A stretch of DNA of 41,330 nt, taken from the NCBI GenBank assembly GCA_963575745.1, contig CAUYUJ010001430.1, positions 60,001 through 101,330 on the forward strand, given 5' to 3'. Positions 29,906-39,735 of this stretch are shown one piece after another. Position numbers and translations under genes: made by a program. Positions within the stretch are counted from its first letter, which is position 1; each line of letters starts with the position of its first letter. The stretch comes from Prorocentrum cordatum. Taxonomy: Eukaryota > Sar > Dinophyceae > Prorocentrales > Prorocentraceae. The notes under the pieces were generated by a model. The model was not told the DNA's origin, did not search any database, and saw only the letters and a list, made by a program, of their open reading frames with translations.

Positions 29906-30280
29906 AAGTGTGTAGCCGCTGGCGGCGGCCACCGCCATCCACATCTCATGCAGCTTCCTGCCCCCGCCGCTCTCCCCGGGGGCAGCAGGCTCGGCTCCGA
30001 GAGCCCCCCTCGGGCGCGGGGCGCGCGCGCGCGGGCCGTGCGCGCGCGCGGGGCGCCACGGTCTCCTGGCCACACGCGCCGGGCGTCCCTGCTGGTGCCG
30101 AGCGCAGCGCGAGAGCGCGGCGCCGAGGCGAAAACGACATCACGGCCCTCGCGCGGGCTGTGCGCCCCGCCCCGGTCCCACCGCGCGTTCTGCAGCATGG
30201 CCGGCAGAAGGTCCACGTGGGGGCGGGCACCGCAGATTTTCTGTATGGTGCACGCGCCCGGAGGGGGGCCCCATGGTCAA
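29906..30280. other. GC-rich spacer between two Fam-A elements
   Basis: Flanked by Fam-A copies on both sides, as exons of gene 2 often are. Both strands carry plausible short peptides (minus VDLLPAMLQNARWD and GGRKLHEMWMAVAAASG; plus HVGAGTADFLYG). I cannot choose between them, so no exon is called. Confidence 0.3.
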
Positions 30281-30427
30281 GTCGGGCCTGTCCCTCTACA
30301 GGGAGAATATTCAGACACAGTGAGAAAATAGTATGGGGAGGAGTCGTTGACTATTTTTCAATTGTTTTGAGTATGTGTTGTTTTTTATCGTTCGCCCAGA
30401 AGCCGCCTGGAGGGAGACATGCCCGAC
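30281..30427 (+). mobile_element. Fam-A element at 30.3 kb
   Basis: 147 bases: GTCGGGCCTGTCCCTCTACA left, GCCGCCTGGAGGGAGACATG CCCGAC right. Confidence 0.88.
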
Positions 30428-30439
30428 CTAACCCTATTG

Positions 30440-30700
30440 GTCGGGGAGAGGGCCTAGTATGAGTATGTATTAGTCGGAGTGGGATGGAGCAGGGCAGGGT
30501 AGGGTACGGTGCGGTACGGTAATTAGGGCCAGGTAGAGCACGGGAAGGTAGAACAGAGCAGAGCGGAATAGAGTAGTGTCGGGTAGATGGTGGAGTAGAG
30601 TCGGGCAGATATGAGTAGGATAGGGTAGAGCGGAGCAGAATAAAGTCCGCCCAGTCTAGTCTTTTCGAGTCCAGTCTACTCCAGTCTACTCCAGTCCTCT
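30440..30700 (+). repeat. Degenerate five-base repeat tract
   Basis: Imperfect GGGTA, GAGTA, GAGCA and CAGTCTA words, for example AGGGTAGGGTACGGTGCGGT, switching at about 30645 to CCAGTCTACT units. Not a telomeric array: the units vary and the strand bias changes. Confidence 0.6.
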
Positions 30701-30964
30701 TCGTTTCAGCTTTCGGGTCCATTTGGAGTCCTGCGCTGGCTGATGAAGTGGCCCGTTACAAGACATAATCTTAGAGTGCCCAATCGCGTTAAAACGCAAT
30801 AATTATTGGGATCCCAACGCCGCAGATTAACGTGACAGCTGCGTCCTAACAGTCCCAAGGTGCACCCGAACACCATTCCTCGTGCTTCGACGCCGCAACT
30901 CAGCCTGACAGCTAAGATTTGACGATCCTTAGTCACCCCAGGAAAGCAATTCTTGGAATTACAA

Positions 30965-31510
30965 CTGTGCGAATCCTTGAACCTTTACAGACGCTCCAGG
31001 CGCTCCAGACGCATACGCGCGGCGCTGAAGCGAGAACCACATCTTGAAAAGGAACTTCGCTCCATCTTTTAGGCGGTTGTTAAGTTTCAGACGGATGTGC
31101 CCGGCGGTAAGGCGACAACCACATTTCGTAGACGGACCGCCCTCCATCCGCGACGTTGCTGTCATTTGTAAGACGAGTGCGCGCGGCGCTAAGACCAGAA
31201 ATACACTTAAAACACCACCTGGCCTCCGTCCGTGAATACGCTGCACATTTTGATGGGCGAATGCGCGCGGCGTTAGGGCAAGAACGACGTGTTGAGAACG
31301 ACCCGTATTCCATCTGTGAAAGTGCTGCACATCGGAAACACCAGTGCGCGCGGCGCTAAGGCGATAGCCACATTTTGAAAAACGACGCGCCCTTCTTTGA
31401 AGCTGCTGCAAAGTTTTACACGGAATATGTGTGGCGTTCAGTCCAGAGCCACATTTTGAAAACGACCAGCCTCCCATCCGTGATAATGCTGTAAATTTCA
31501 AGCTCGAGGA
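30965..31510 (-). repeat. About 82-base tandem array, open on the minus strand
   Basis: Six diverged units mark the + strand with GCGCGGCGCTAAGGCG near 31018, 31103, 31187, 31265, 31349 and 31432. On the minus strand the units are 81-87 bases and all in one frame, giving a 180-codon ORF (31501 to 30959) with words such as FSKCGYRLSAARTGV repeated in altered form. It is less GC-rich than its surroundings. It could be a decayed repeat protein or a satellite whose units happen to be multiples of three. Confidence 0.6.
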
Positions 31511-31609
31511 TCATACAGGGTGAGGGCGCATCAAGCGAAACGCCCGGCCCGCCCTACCGACGCGTCTGGGGGTGTGACAAAGATGAGTTATCGGATATCG
31601 AAATGGCAT

Positions 31610-31630
31610 GGGGGATGAGGAGGAGGGGGA

Positions 31631-31661
<31 letters not shown>

Positions 31662-32012
31662 AGGAGGAGGGAGAGGAGGAGAGAGAGGAAAAGGAGAAGG
31701 GAAGAGGGATGAGGGGAGGGAGGAAGGAGGAGGAGGATGGGACGACGATATGGAGGAGGAGGAGGAGGAGGAGGAGGAGGAGGAGAGCAGGGAGGGGAGG
31801 GAGGAGGGAGGGGAGGAGGAGGGATGAGGAGGAGGAGGAGGCATGATGAGGGAGGATGGAGGATGGAGGAGGGCGGAGGGAGGAGGGAGGAGGGAGGGGA
31901 GGAGGAGGGAGGAGGAGGAGGAGGAGGACGAGGGAGGAGGGAGGAGGGAGAAGAACGGAGGAGGGAGACGGAGAGAGGAGGAGGGAGGAGGGAGGAGGAG
32001 GGAGCAGTGAGG
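31610..32012 (+). repeat. GGA-rich polypurine tract
   Basis: 400 bases almost free of pyrimidines on the + strand. GGA units mixed with GGGA and GATGA. Frames are repeat artefacts. Confidence 0.9.
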
Positions 32013-32200
32013 AGGGATGCCGCCCGCGCACGGCCGCCGCGGCGACTGTGCCCGCCGCAGGGAGCCCCCGCCGGGCGCGCGCCAGCAGGTGCGGGCGGCC
32101 GGCACGTCCCCGGGGAGGTGTCCCGGCGCGCGGGGCTGGGCGGTGCCAAGGCGGCGACAGGGTTGAGACCCGGGGGCAGCCGAGAGGGGTGGTGACTTCG

Positions 32201-32391
32201 GGCGATCGCAAGCACGGATCGAGGGGGCGTGGATTGACGCGACGGATCCCGCTTCCAGGGGAAATCGCGGATTTCTGCCGCCGAGCGAGGCGGCGCCGGC
32301 CGCATTTTCGGGAGGGCACCTCCCCGATCCACGGATTTGGCGACTGCGTGCCAAATTCATGGATCGCTAATCCATGTCTGCGCGCCCCCGA
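32201..32391 (+). repeat. Fam-F element, full copy
   Basis: GCAAGCACGGATCGAGGGGG left, GGATCGCTAATCCATGTCTG right, GGAAATCGCGGATTTCTGCC inside. Very close to the 786-977 copy. Confidence 0.75.
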
Positions 32392-32547
32392 GACTAGGGG
32401 TCGCCGAGTGCGTTCTGCTCGCTGTGTGCCTACTTGCAAGCGTCCGAAAAACACATGCCTGCCTCGGTGTAGTGGATCGTAGATCCCCCGCGGCGGATCC
32501 AGGCTATTTGCGAGTAGCTACTTTGCGAGTAGCGGAACGCGCTTGTC

Positions 32548-32707
32548 TAAGGGTGGATCTCATGGCGGGGGCCATGACATCTTCCCAGATCTCATGGTGC
32601 CCCCTCTTATTTCACTACGTCCCCGGCCCCTCTGGGCCGCGCACGTGCCGCCAGCCATGATTTGCGCCCCGCCCCCCCTCGGACGCCTTCCTCTTGGACG
32701 CCCCCGA
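32548..32707 (+). mobile_element. Fam-B element, uninterrupted copy
   Basis: GTGGATCTCATGGCGGGGGC left half, CTACGTCCCCGGCCCCTCTG right half, end CTTGGACGCCCCCGA. It serves as the empty-site reference for both insertions in other Fam-B copies. It may bound an exon after 32707, but none is recognisable. Confidence 0.8.
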
Positions 32708-32894
32708 AGCCAGGACGAGGATAGAATCGAGTGAGGATGAGTCGAGAATCCCGGAGATCCCCGCGGCTCTGGAGGATGCGGCCTTCCCAGAGCGTTCCAG
32801 AAGACTCTGAGAGCGTCCCAGAACGCTCTGCAAGAGATTTATCCTCGTCCTAGCCCTGTCTTAAGCGGGCTAGCAGGCCAGGGGGTAACCCATA

Positions 32895-33065
32895 GGGGCG
32901 AACATCGCCGATGCGTCGGCGATGCGGCTCGACGCGAAGCCCGATTTCATCCACGCCGGCGTCAAAATGCGTCGCCGACGTCGCCGATGCATCGCCGATG
33001 CATCGCCGATGCATCGCTGATTCATCGGCGATGCGGCGCGATCCTTGAGTCCCATCCACTCAGAA
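32895..33065 (+). repeat. Fam-K repeat, copy 2
   Basis: CATCGCCGATGCGTCGGCGA, TCATCCACGCCGGCGTC, CGTCGCCGACGTCGCCGATG and four CATCGCCGATG-type units. Matches 27222-27395. Confidence 0.65.
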
Positions 33066-33258
33066 CCCATCACGGAGGCCTCTAATGAAAAGAAGGGGTC
33101 TTAAGGGAAACGGGCCCTGCGGTTTCCCACCGTTTTCGGGCTCCCCGGCCCTCCCGGCCCCAGGGCCATCAAAAAGCGATTCAGGATGAAGAGGTGGCCC
33201 CCGGAAAGGCACAGGTGTCCAGGACCAGTTTCCTTCAGGTCAGGTTTCTCTGGAGGTC

Positions 33259-33380
33259 GGAAAGGAGTGTGGCATAAAGGGGTATGGTGCCAATCGTGGC
33301 AATGGCGATGTTATCTACGATAGATCGCCTCGCCAGATCCAGCATTGGCACCGCACCCTTTCGCACCACACCCCTTTCCT
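33259..33380 (+). repeat. 122-base foldback element
   Basis: GGAAAGGAGTGTGGCATAAA, then GGGGTATGGTGCCAAT on the left is the inverse, with few changes, of ATTGGCACCGCACCCTTTCG, CACCACACCCCTTTCC on the right. A central TCTACGATAGATCG is also near-symmetric. Single copy. Confidence 0.75.
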
Positions 33381-33399
33381 ACCCTCAGAGTTTCCACCA

Positions 33400-33480
33400 T
33401 GCCAGATAGCCCAGGGGCGCCGATGGTCCATGTATTCGGCGAGGCCCCCGGGCGTATGCCTGTGATGCCCGCCCCTGGAT
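33400..33480. repeat. Inverted relative of 10336-10420
   Basis: GGCGCCGATGGTCCATG, TTCGGCGAGGC and CGTATGCCTGTGATGC here match the reverse complement of 10336-10420. This is one of the few repeats seen in opposite orientations. Confidence 0.5.
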
Positions 33481-33544
33481 GTTCGCCCCGGTCGTCGCAG
33501 TTAAAGCGCCCCCCCCCCTCGTGGCGTAGGGGACGGGGGTCAAT

Positions 33545-33890
33545 GCAAGCGGGGGTCAGTCAGAGCGCCAGATCTTGCAGGATCCTCCTCCTCCTCATCC
33601 TCCTCCTCCTCTTCCTCCAGGAAGGCCACGGCAGAGGAGAAAGACGGGGGGGGGTCGAAGATAAGACGAGGCCAGGACGAGGGTCACATCCGAGCAAGCA
33701 TAGATCGAGAAGGATCTCCTCCTCCTCCTCCTCCTTCTCCTCCTCCTCCTCCTCCTCCTCCTCCTCCTCCTCCTCCTCCTAGAGCCAGGGTCGCACTGGC
33801 CCGGGCTTGGGCGCAGGATCCTGCAGGATCTTCAGGGGTCCTGCAACTCCTGACTGGACCCGGGTCTGGACTTGGTCGACCCGGGTCAGC
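33545..33890 (+). repeat. Fam-J repeat, copy 2, split by TCC microsatellite
   Basis: GCGCCAGATCTTGCAGGATC is followed by two TCC tracts (33586-33618 and 33716-33780) and an unrelated spacer. The repeat then resumes with AGAGCCAGGGTCGCACTGGC. In the 8.5-kb copy the two parts are continuous. Confidence 0.75.
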
Positions 33891-33916
33891 ACGTAGAGAT
33901 CCGACCCCCTTGCCCA

Positions 33917-34040
33917 GAGGAGGAGGAGGAGGAGGAGGAGGAGGAGGAGGAGGAGGAGGAGGAGGAGGAGGAGGTAGAGGAGGAGGAGGAGGAGGACAAA
34001 GAGGAGGAGGAGGAGGAGGAGGAGGAGGAGGAGGAGGATG
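33917..34040 (+). repeat. GGA microsatellite
   Basis: (GGA)n with one GGTAGA and one GGACAAAGA interruption. Frames open in all directions. Confidence 0.9.
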
Positions 34041-34059
34041 TCGCCCCTGGGCTCTTCGA

Positions 34060-34400
34060 AGCAGCCGAAGAAGGCAGCCCCGAGCGAGCATAGGGCGCTC
34101 GGAGGTCCGCGCGCCCCCCGCGTCGGGGCCTCCCCGGGTCGGCGGCGCGCACGGGGTTTGGGAGGGCAGGGTGCTGCCCCAGGGAGGGGGCTGCACGGCA
34201 CCGCGAGGGGGTAAGTCTCGCAGGCCCAGAGGTCGACACGACCACCAATTTCGGCGGTGTGCCTCCGCCGAGGGAAGAAGATCCCGATCTCGGTGATGGT
34301 GGTACTATTCTGGCTTCCAACACCGAAATCTGGGATCACCTTCCCCCTGTGGAGGCACCCCCCTGTGTTGGTGTTGGTGCCCATTTCCAGGCCTCCAAAA
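34060..34400. other. GC-rich spacer, no gene called
   Basis: A near-inverted pair, CGGTGTGCCTCCGCCGAGGG (about 34254) and CCCTGTGGAGGCACCCCC (about 34345), with ATCCCGATCTCGGTG between, suggests another foldback just before the Fam-A copy. Confidence 0.4.
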
Positions 34401-34553
34401 GTCGGGCCTGTCCCTCGACAGGGGGGATCTTCAAAAATAGTAAGAATATAGTCTGGTGACGATGTGTTTGAGTATTGTTTGACTCTGGTGGGGTATTCTT
34501 TGGCTACGTTTTACTACTCGTAGAGCATCCGCCTGTAGGGGGACATGCCCGAC
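34401..34553 (+). mobile_element. Fam-A element at 34.4 kb
   Basis: 153 bases: GTCGGGCCTGTCCCTCGACA left, CCGCCTGTAGGGGGACATGC CCGAC right. Confidence 0.9.
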
Positions 34554-34706
34554 CTGAGGCGAGGGTGCAAAACCTTAGGTTGAGAACAAAAACAGCTCAG
34601 AGTTCCGTTCGACCTCGGGGCTTCTGAGCAGGCTTCTCCGTGGTGGCGGGGGGGGGAAAGGGCGGGCGCGTCGTAGAGGCCCCCCCGTCGTGCCTCCTTG
34701 ATTTGA

Positions 34707-34867
34707 GTCGGGCTTGTCCCTCTACAGGAGGAATAGTCAAAGATAGTCAAAAATAGTCTGGGAACGATTTTTGTTGAGCATTTGTTCATCATATTTTGAT
34801 TGTTTGTGGCTAGTTTGGATTTTGAACTCCTCCGTTTAAAATCCGCCTGTAGGAGGACACGCCCGAC
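34707..34867 (+). mobile_element. Fam-A element at 34.7 kb
   Basis: 161 bases: GTCGGGCTTGTCCCTCTACA left, CCGCCTGTAGGAGGACACGC CCGAC right. Only 153 bases separate it from the previous copy, a spacer of exon-like size. I could not confirm coding in that spacer. Confidence 0.9.
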
Positions 34868-35500
34868 CTATTCTTCGATGGAGGACGACGCTTGAGAAGT
34901 GCCGGGGGGAGGGGGCGTTGTCGCGCTGCAGCGCCGTGGGCGACGATTTATACACGGTCGGTTTCTGCTCCTAGCCTGCTCGTGTGGGCATCGCCGTCGC
35001 CGTGGATATTCTTCGTTCGTCCTCTCCAAAGCCGTTCCAGGCGGCAACAAAAACTGCGTGTTGCTGGTTGTCCACCCGTGCCCTTGTCCAAACTTATGAT
35101 GTCCCAACTTATTTTTTAACCTTGATCACCAGGAAGAATTTCGAGTACCAAGAAAGTGCCGAAACTTGAAGGTTTTCACGTGCCGGGCCCTGGGAAGCGA
35201 TACTCGTTCGACACTGTTTCGATCTTTTTCTGGGTGTTTGAGATTATTTCTGGGATGTGTCCTCAAGTACGATGGGAGCAACAGAAGTCTAAACAGTCAT
35301 CCTGCACTGAAAAAGGCCACCTCTATCGTCTTACCCTGGCCGCGTCTGTCTTTGAAGATTCTGTCTTCCAGTTATAGAAAAAGTATACTGATATGCGGCG
35401 CCGATTCGGCGCGGATTCTTCGCGGAGTCGACGCAGCTTCGACGTGGTGCCGACGCGAATTCGACGAGTTCGCGTTGCTTCCGGGGCGCAGGCCGCGGGC
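34868..35500. other. Stretch without a supported gene, less GC-rich
   Basis: 34990-35390 is AT-richer than most of the window, with long runs lacking repeats, but no frame has exon-like boundaries. 35390-35475 has GACGCAGCTTCGACG-type words like those of Fam-L. Confidence 0.35.
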
Positions 35501-35529
35501 GAACCGTCCCACACCGGGCGGCGGACAGC

Positions 35530-35690
35530 GGACAGAAGGCACGCCCCCTGGAGAGCCGCCACCCAAACAGAACCCCCTCTGCATCCCCCCCTCTGCACCC
35601 CCCCCAGGAGAGCCGCCGCCCAAACAGAGCCCCCTGGAAGCCCCTCTGCATCCCCCCGTGGAGAGCCGCCGCCCAAACAGCACCCCTCGT
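35530..35690 (+). repeat. Proline-codon minisatellite
   Basis: Three units contain GGAGAGCCGCC followed by CCCAAACAG, at about 35551, 35610 and 35661. One + frame reads PGEPPPKQNPL and PGEPPPKQSPL. This could be a short stretch of a Pro-rich protein, but no exon borders are visible. Confidence 0.5.
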
Positions 35691-35944
35691 GCGCGCCGCC
35701 GGCACGTAGGGGGAGGGCGGGCGGGGGGCTCCCTCGGACACTGGGCCGCTGCGCGCCGGCCGCAGGCCCCCGCCGCCCAGGGCCCGGCCGGCCGGCCGGC
35801 CAGCCAGCCGGCGCTCGGCGGGCGTGTCGGCGCGCGCGGCGGGCGCGCGCGGCGGGCGTGTCGGGGGGGAGCGGCGAAGGAGAGCATAATTACATCAGGG
35901 TGCACTTCCTGAGAGGTTGCGTCAGCATCGGCGCTGGAATAGAT

Positions 35945-37560
35945 ATATACAAATGTATCTATGTATGTATGTATGTATGTATGTATGTATGCATGTATGC
36001 ATGTATGCATGTATGCATGTATGCATGTATGCATGTATGCATGTATGCATGTATGCATGTATGCATGTATGCATGTATGCATGTATGCATGTACATATGT
36101 ATGCATGCATGTATGTATGTATGCATGCATGCATGCATGCATGCATGCATACATGTATGTATGCATGTGTGCATGTATGTGTGTATGCATGCATGTATGC
36201 GTACATGTATGCATGTATGTATATGTGTATGTGTGTATGTATGTATGTATGTATGTATGTATGTATGTATGTATGTATGTATGTATGTATGCATCTATGT
36301 ATGTATGGGTGTATGTGTGGGCGTATGTACAAACAATACATACGGAAGTACGAATGTATATATGCATGCGTGCATGCATACATGCAACATTGCATGACGG
36401 CATGCATGTACACAGCCGTGAAAAGTTTCTTCAAATTGCTATGATGAAGGTCACTCCCATCCCTCTCAAGATTCCTAACGTGACATGGTGCTGGGATCAT
36501 TTGGCGGAGTAGTTTCCGATCCGGAGGCGTTAATAACTCTGTTACCCCAAAACGGGATCGGAAACTACTCCGCTCCAAGCCATATAAATTATCGAGCGGG
36601 GTGCGATTGCGCACGGAGTAGTTTTAGTAAAACTACTCCGAACTATTCCGCACGAGCGCATCATTCCAAAAGGCACATTGAAAGAAACTTTCGTCACGGC
36701 GATTTATCTATTCTTTTGTGGATGCATGAATGTGAGTATATGTGCAGGTATGGGTATGCTAGTGTATGTATGTATGGATGGATGGATGTATAGATGTATG
36801 GACGTACGTATGTATGGATGTAAGTTTGTATGTATGCATGCATGCGTGTATGCATGTGTGTATGTACGGATGGACGCATGGATGCATGTATGTATGTATG
36901 CATGCATGTGTGTATGTATGGATGTATGTATGCATGCATACATGTATGTATGTGTATATGAATGTGTGCATGCAGGTATGTGTATGTATGCATGCGTGTC
37001 GATGTATGTCTGCATGTATGCATGTATGCATGCATGTGTGTATGTGTGTATGTGCGTATGCAGTCTTAGGTGTATATGCGTCTACATATATGTGTATGCA
37101 TGTATGAATGCATGCATGCATGCATGCATGCACATATATCGGTACGCATGCAATCATGCATGCATTCATGTCGGTGTGTCTATTTGTTTGTATGCATGTG
37201 TGTATGCATGCCTGTATGTATGTATGGCTGGAGCTATGTGCGCATTGATGTTTTGATCTACGTGTTTATGGATGTTTGTGTGTAAGCATGTCTGTGTATG
37301 CATGTGTGTATACAGTCATGCATGTTCATATGTATGCATGTCTACAGCTATGTATGTATGTAGGTAGGTATGTATGTATGTGTGGATATAACTATGTATG
37401 CATGCACGCACGCAAGTGCGTACGTGTGCGTATGTAAGTATGCTTGTGTGTACGTACGTACGTACGTACGTACAGATGCACGCACGTATGTATGTATGCA
37501 TGTAGGTAGGCAGGCAGGCAGGTAGGTAGGTAGGTGCACCATACACATGTATATACATGT
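35945..37560 (+). repeat. 1.6-kb ATGT/ATGC tract
   Basis: (GTAT)n and (GCAT)n repeats, very regular at 35955-36300 and more degenerate at 36720-37560, interrupted at 36400-36720 by non-repeat DNA. The Met/Tyr/Val/Cys and His/Thr/Ile ORFs of 200-300 codons are artefacts of the four-base period. Confidence 0.9.
36504..36640 (+). repeat. Pair of hairpins sharing GGAGTAGTTT
   Basis: GCGGAGTAGTTTCCGATCC (36504-36522) is perfectly inverted at 36555-36573 (32-base loop). CGGAGTAGTTTT (36614-36625) is perfectly inverted at 36629-36640 around AGT. The word GGAGTAGTTT therefore occurs four times in 140 bases, two on each strand. Confidence 0.85.
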
Positions 37561-37940
37561 AGACGTATAGGTGTATAGCTGTCATGAAGGGTCAGGAAGG
37601 TTCGTTCATCAGGTGCATGCGCATTTGGTAAGTTCGCCAGTGTCGTAGATGGCAGTGTGGGGGATTGAGGAGGAAAGGATGAAACGCAGGGGGAGGAGCA
37701 GGCGGAAGAGGAGGAGGATGCCCGCTCTCCTTCCCCTCCCTACCTCCCTTCTCGTCCCCCCCTCTTGGAGAGGAGGTGGAGAAGGGTGGCGAGGTCACAG
37801 GCAGGGGCGCGAAGAGAGTCGCCCTTCACATCGCGGTCTGGGCCAGAGCGGCTACCCTTCTCCGAGTCGCCGGCGCGAGGGCCTGAGGGCGCGAAGATGA
37901 TTGTGCACCGTGGGGAGCGATGCGTGAAGTTGGGTCATCC

Positions 37941-38075
37941 AGGAGGAGGAGGAGGAGGAGGAGGAGGAGGAGGAGGAGGAGGAGGAGGAGGGGAGTAGGA
38001 GGAGGAGGGCGGAGAGCAGGAGGAGGAGGAGGAGGAGGAGGAGGAGGAGGGGGAGGGCGTAGAGCAGGAGGGGGG
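37941..38075 (+). repeat. GGA microsatellite
   Basis: (GGA)n with GGGCGGAGAGCAGG and GGGCGTAGAGCAGG interruptions that are themselves repeated (about 38008 and 38055). Confidence 0.9.
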
Positions 38076-38089
38076 TGGATGTGGATAAG

Positions 38090-38460
38090 GATGGGTGGAG
38101 GCCGGGAGGAGGCAGAAGGGCAGCGCATGTGCCCGCGGTGATCCCAGCGGCGCGCCCAAGGGCGGAGGCTGGCGTGGCGATCAAGGCTGCCATAGGATGC
38201 CGGAGGAGGACCCCTGGGCGGCCAGCTGGCGGCGCGAAGGAGGAGGGAGAGGGGGAGGATCAACGTAATGAAACCATCAAGACTGAGTTTTGCTTCCGTA
38301 TTTTTTGGCCTCTGGGAGCTTCATTGGGCCCCAGGACCGTCAGGAAACGACTCGGAATGAAACCCTCGCCTTGGGGGAAGGCTTGGGACTTCTGGGGACG
38401 CCGCATTTACAACACGAAGACATCGGATGTTTATGAGCGGAGGTCAGCGGCAACGAGAGG
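38090..38460. other. Spacer, no gene called
   Basis: 38290-38440 (GCCTCTGGGAGCTTCATTGG, GACCGTCAGGAAACGACTCG, GGGACTTCTGGGGACG) has weak colinear similarity to 17230-17345 and 33130-33200, probably one more old repeat family. Confidence 0.35.
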
Positions 38461-38464
38461 GGGC

Positions 38465-38672
38465 CGATCGTGGTCGTCCAAGAGGGCGGTTGAAGACTAG
38501 GCGGGGGGCGGGGATGTCATGGCCGTGGCCATGATATCTCACTGGAATTCCCCTTTTCCCCCCTCTCTCTTCTTTCAATGCGTCCCCTGGTCCCCCCCAT
38601 TCGTCCGCGCACATGCCTCGGGCCATGATTTACGATTTTGCCTCTTGGACGCCCTCCTCTTGGGCGCCCCCG
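38465..38672 (+). mobile_element. Fam-B element, copy at 38.5 kb
   Basis: TCCAAGAGGGCGGTTGAAGA left, GGGGATGTCATGGCCGTGGC, then CAATGCGTCCCCTGG and right end TCTTGGGCGCCCCCGA. Confidence 0.8.
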
Positions 38673-38763
38673 ACCTGCCTGTTCGGTAGGTCGGCGCTGT
38701 TTCTGATGAAGGGGCCGTGCACACAGATCTCTCTTCGGGCGGTCCCGCCTCTCGTTTCCGTTG

Positions 38764-38938
38764 TATTCTCGTTTTGGAGATCTTCCTGGGGCCCACCTGA
38801 CGGATCTGTTCGACTCCGATCCGGCTCCAGCTCGACCCAGTGTCGATTCAGTTTCGATCGACTCAAGTCGACGGACCTTCAGCGCAGCACCGACGCATGA
38901 GTGGAGCTGGTGGCTCCGAGGGTTCCCGGGACGAGCAC
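38764..38938 (+). mobile_element. Fam-L element, copy 2
   Basis: TTCTCGTTTTGGAGATCTTC left and AGGGTTCCCGGGACGAGCAC right. GGATCTGTTCGACTC and GACGCATGAGTGGAG match 27517-27709. The internal 11-base array is decayed. It ends 52 bases before the Mago exon. Confidence 0.75.
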
Positions 38939-38990
38939 TTACAGTCCCAGCCCCCCCTCCGCGTGCCCGCGTGCCACCCGCCCGCGGCAG

Positions 38991-39028
38991 GACGAGTTCT
39001 ACGTCCGCTATTACGTCGGCCACAAGGG
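38991..39028 (+). CDS. mago: Exon of a Mago nashi homologue (exon-junction complex)
   Basis: After a pyrimidine-rich acceptor ending CGCCCGCGGCAG the frame reads DEFYVRYYVGHKG. This is the strongly conserved N-terminus of Mago nashi/MAGOH (animal and plant proteins have FYLRYYVGHKGKFGHEF here). Mago binds Y14 in the exon-junction complex deposited on spliced mRNA. After GHKG the match stops; the end was set at AAGGG before GACGCC (GA donor). The next exon, which should start near KFGHEF, is not found before the window ends, so the next intron is over 2.3 kb or this is an isolated fragment. The start-codon exon was not identified either. Confidence 0.7.
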
Positions 39029-39063
39029 GACGCCGCCGCCCACCGCCCCGTCCCCTGGCCTTC

Positions 39064-39277
39064 AGGGGCAACGTCAGGGGGGGGCAGGCTCAGACGGGGG
39101 GGTGCATCGACCCCAAATCGCACTAATCGCCGACACGGGCCCGACAGCCCCCCCGCGCCCTGGATCCTGCGGGTGTGATATCGAGGGGGCCCATCGCCGA
39201 TCTGTCGACGATGTGTCGCCGACGCCAGCGCCATGGTGCCCCCCCTGGGCCGGCCCCCCCACATCGCTGCCCCTCAG
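39064..39277 (+). mobile_element. Fam-G element after the Mago exon
   Basis: GGGGCAACGTCAGGGGGGG left, ACATCGCTGCCCCTCAG right. CATCGACCCCAAATCGCACT, GGGCCCGACAGCCC and GCCGATCTGTCGACGATGTG follow the family order. It begins 36 bases after the Mago coding match. Confidence 0.85.
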
Positions 39278-39304
39278 CGGGGGGTAGGGGTTCGGAAAGC
39301 AGCA

Positions 39305-39440
39305 AAACCCTTTCCCAGGTAGCTGGCAGGAGAGGAGGAGAAGGACGAGGAGGAGAAGGAGGAGGAGGAGGAGCTGGAGGAGGAGGAGGAGGAGGAGGAG
39401 AAGGAATCGAGGAACCCTTTCCCAGGTAGCTGACAGGCGC
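39305..39440 (+). repeat. GGA tract between direct repeats
   Basis: AACCCTTTCCCAGGTAGCTG occurs at 39305 and again at 39412, flanking a (GGA)n tract. Confidence 0.75.
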
Positions 39441-39619
39441 TCTTCTGCGGCCAGGACACGCCGAGACAAGAAGAGGCAGCTCGGGTTCGGAAGGTGTCCT
39501 TCCATGGCGGTTCCTCGGGCGCTCCTCGCGCAGCCAGGCCCTCCTCAGGGCCCCCTGGGCCGGTCCGCTCCTGGACGTTGCCCCCTCCACCGCCCACATG
39601 CCCCCTCCGATCCTCGATC

Positions 39620-39735
39620 CTCCCCCGCTCCTCGATGCTCCTCGATGCTCCTCGATGCTCCTCGATGCTCCTCGATCCTCGATCCCCTCCATACTCGATC
39701 TCCCCCTCGATGCTCCTCGATCCTCGATCATCTCT
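39620..39735 (+). repeat. CTCGATGCTC ten-base repeat
   Basis: Units CTCGATGCTC and CTCGATCCTC, about ten copies. Followed by (TC)n and TTTCTGCAG at 39750, a possible acceptor, but the GC-rich frames after it are not distinctive. Confidence 0.7.

Noticed and set aside
29765-30290. Minus- or plus-strand exon between two Fam-A copies
   Set aside because: Plausible peptides exist on both strands and neither has clear splice borders, so it is listed only as a spacer.
30440-30700. Telomere-like GGGTA repeats
   Set aside because: Units are irregular, switch to a different word midway and lie inside the window.
35917-37256. Long Met/Tyr/Val/Cys and His/Thr/Ile ORFs in the ATGT tract
   Set aside because: A four-base repeat without stops opens three frames on each strand. 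There are no exon borders and no non-repeat sequence.
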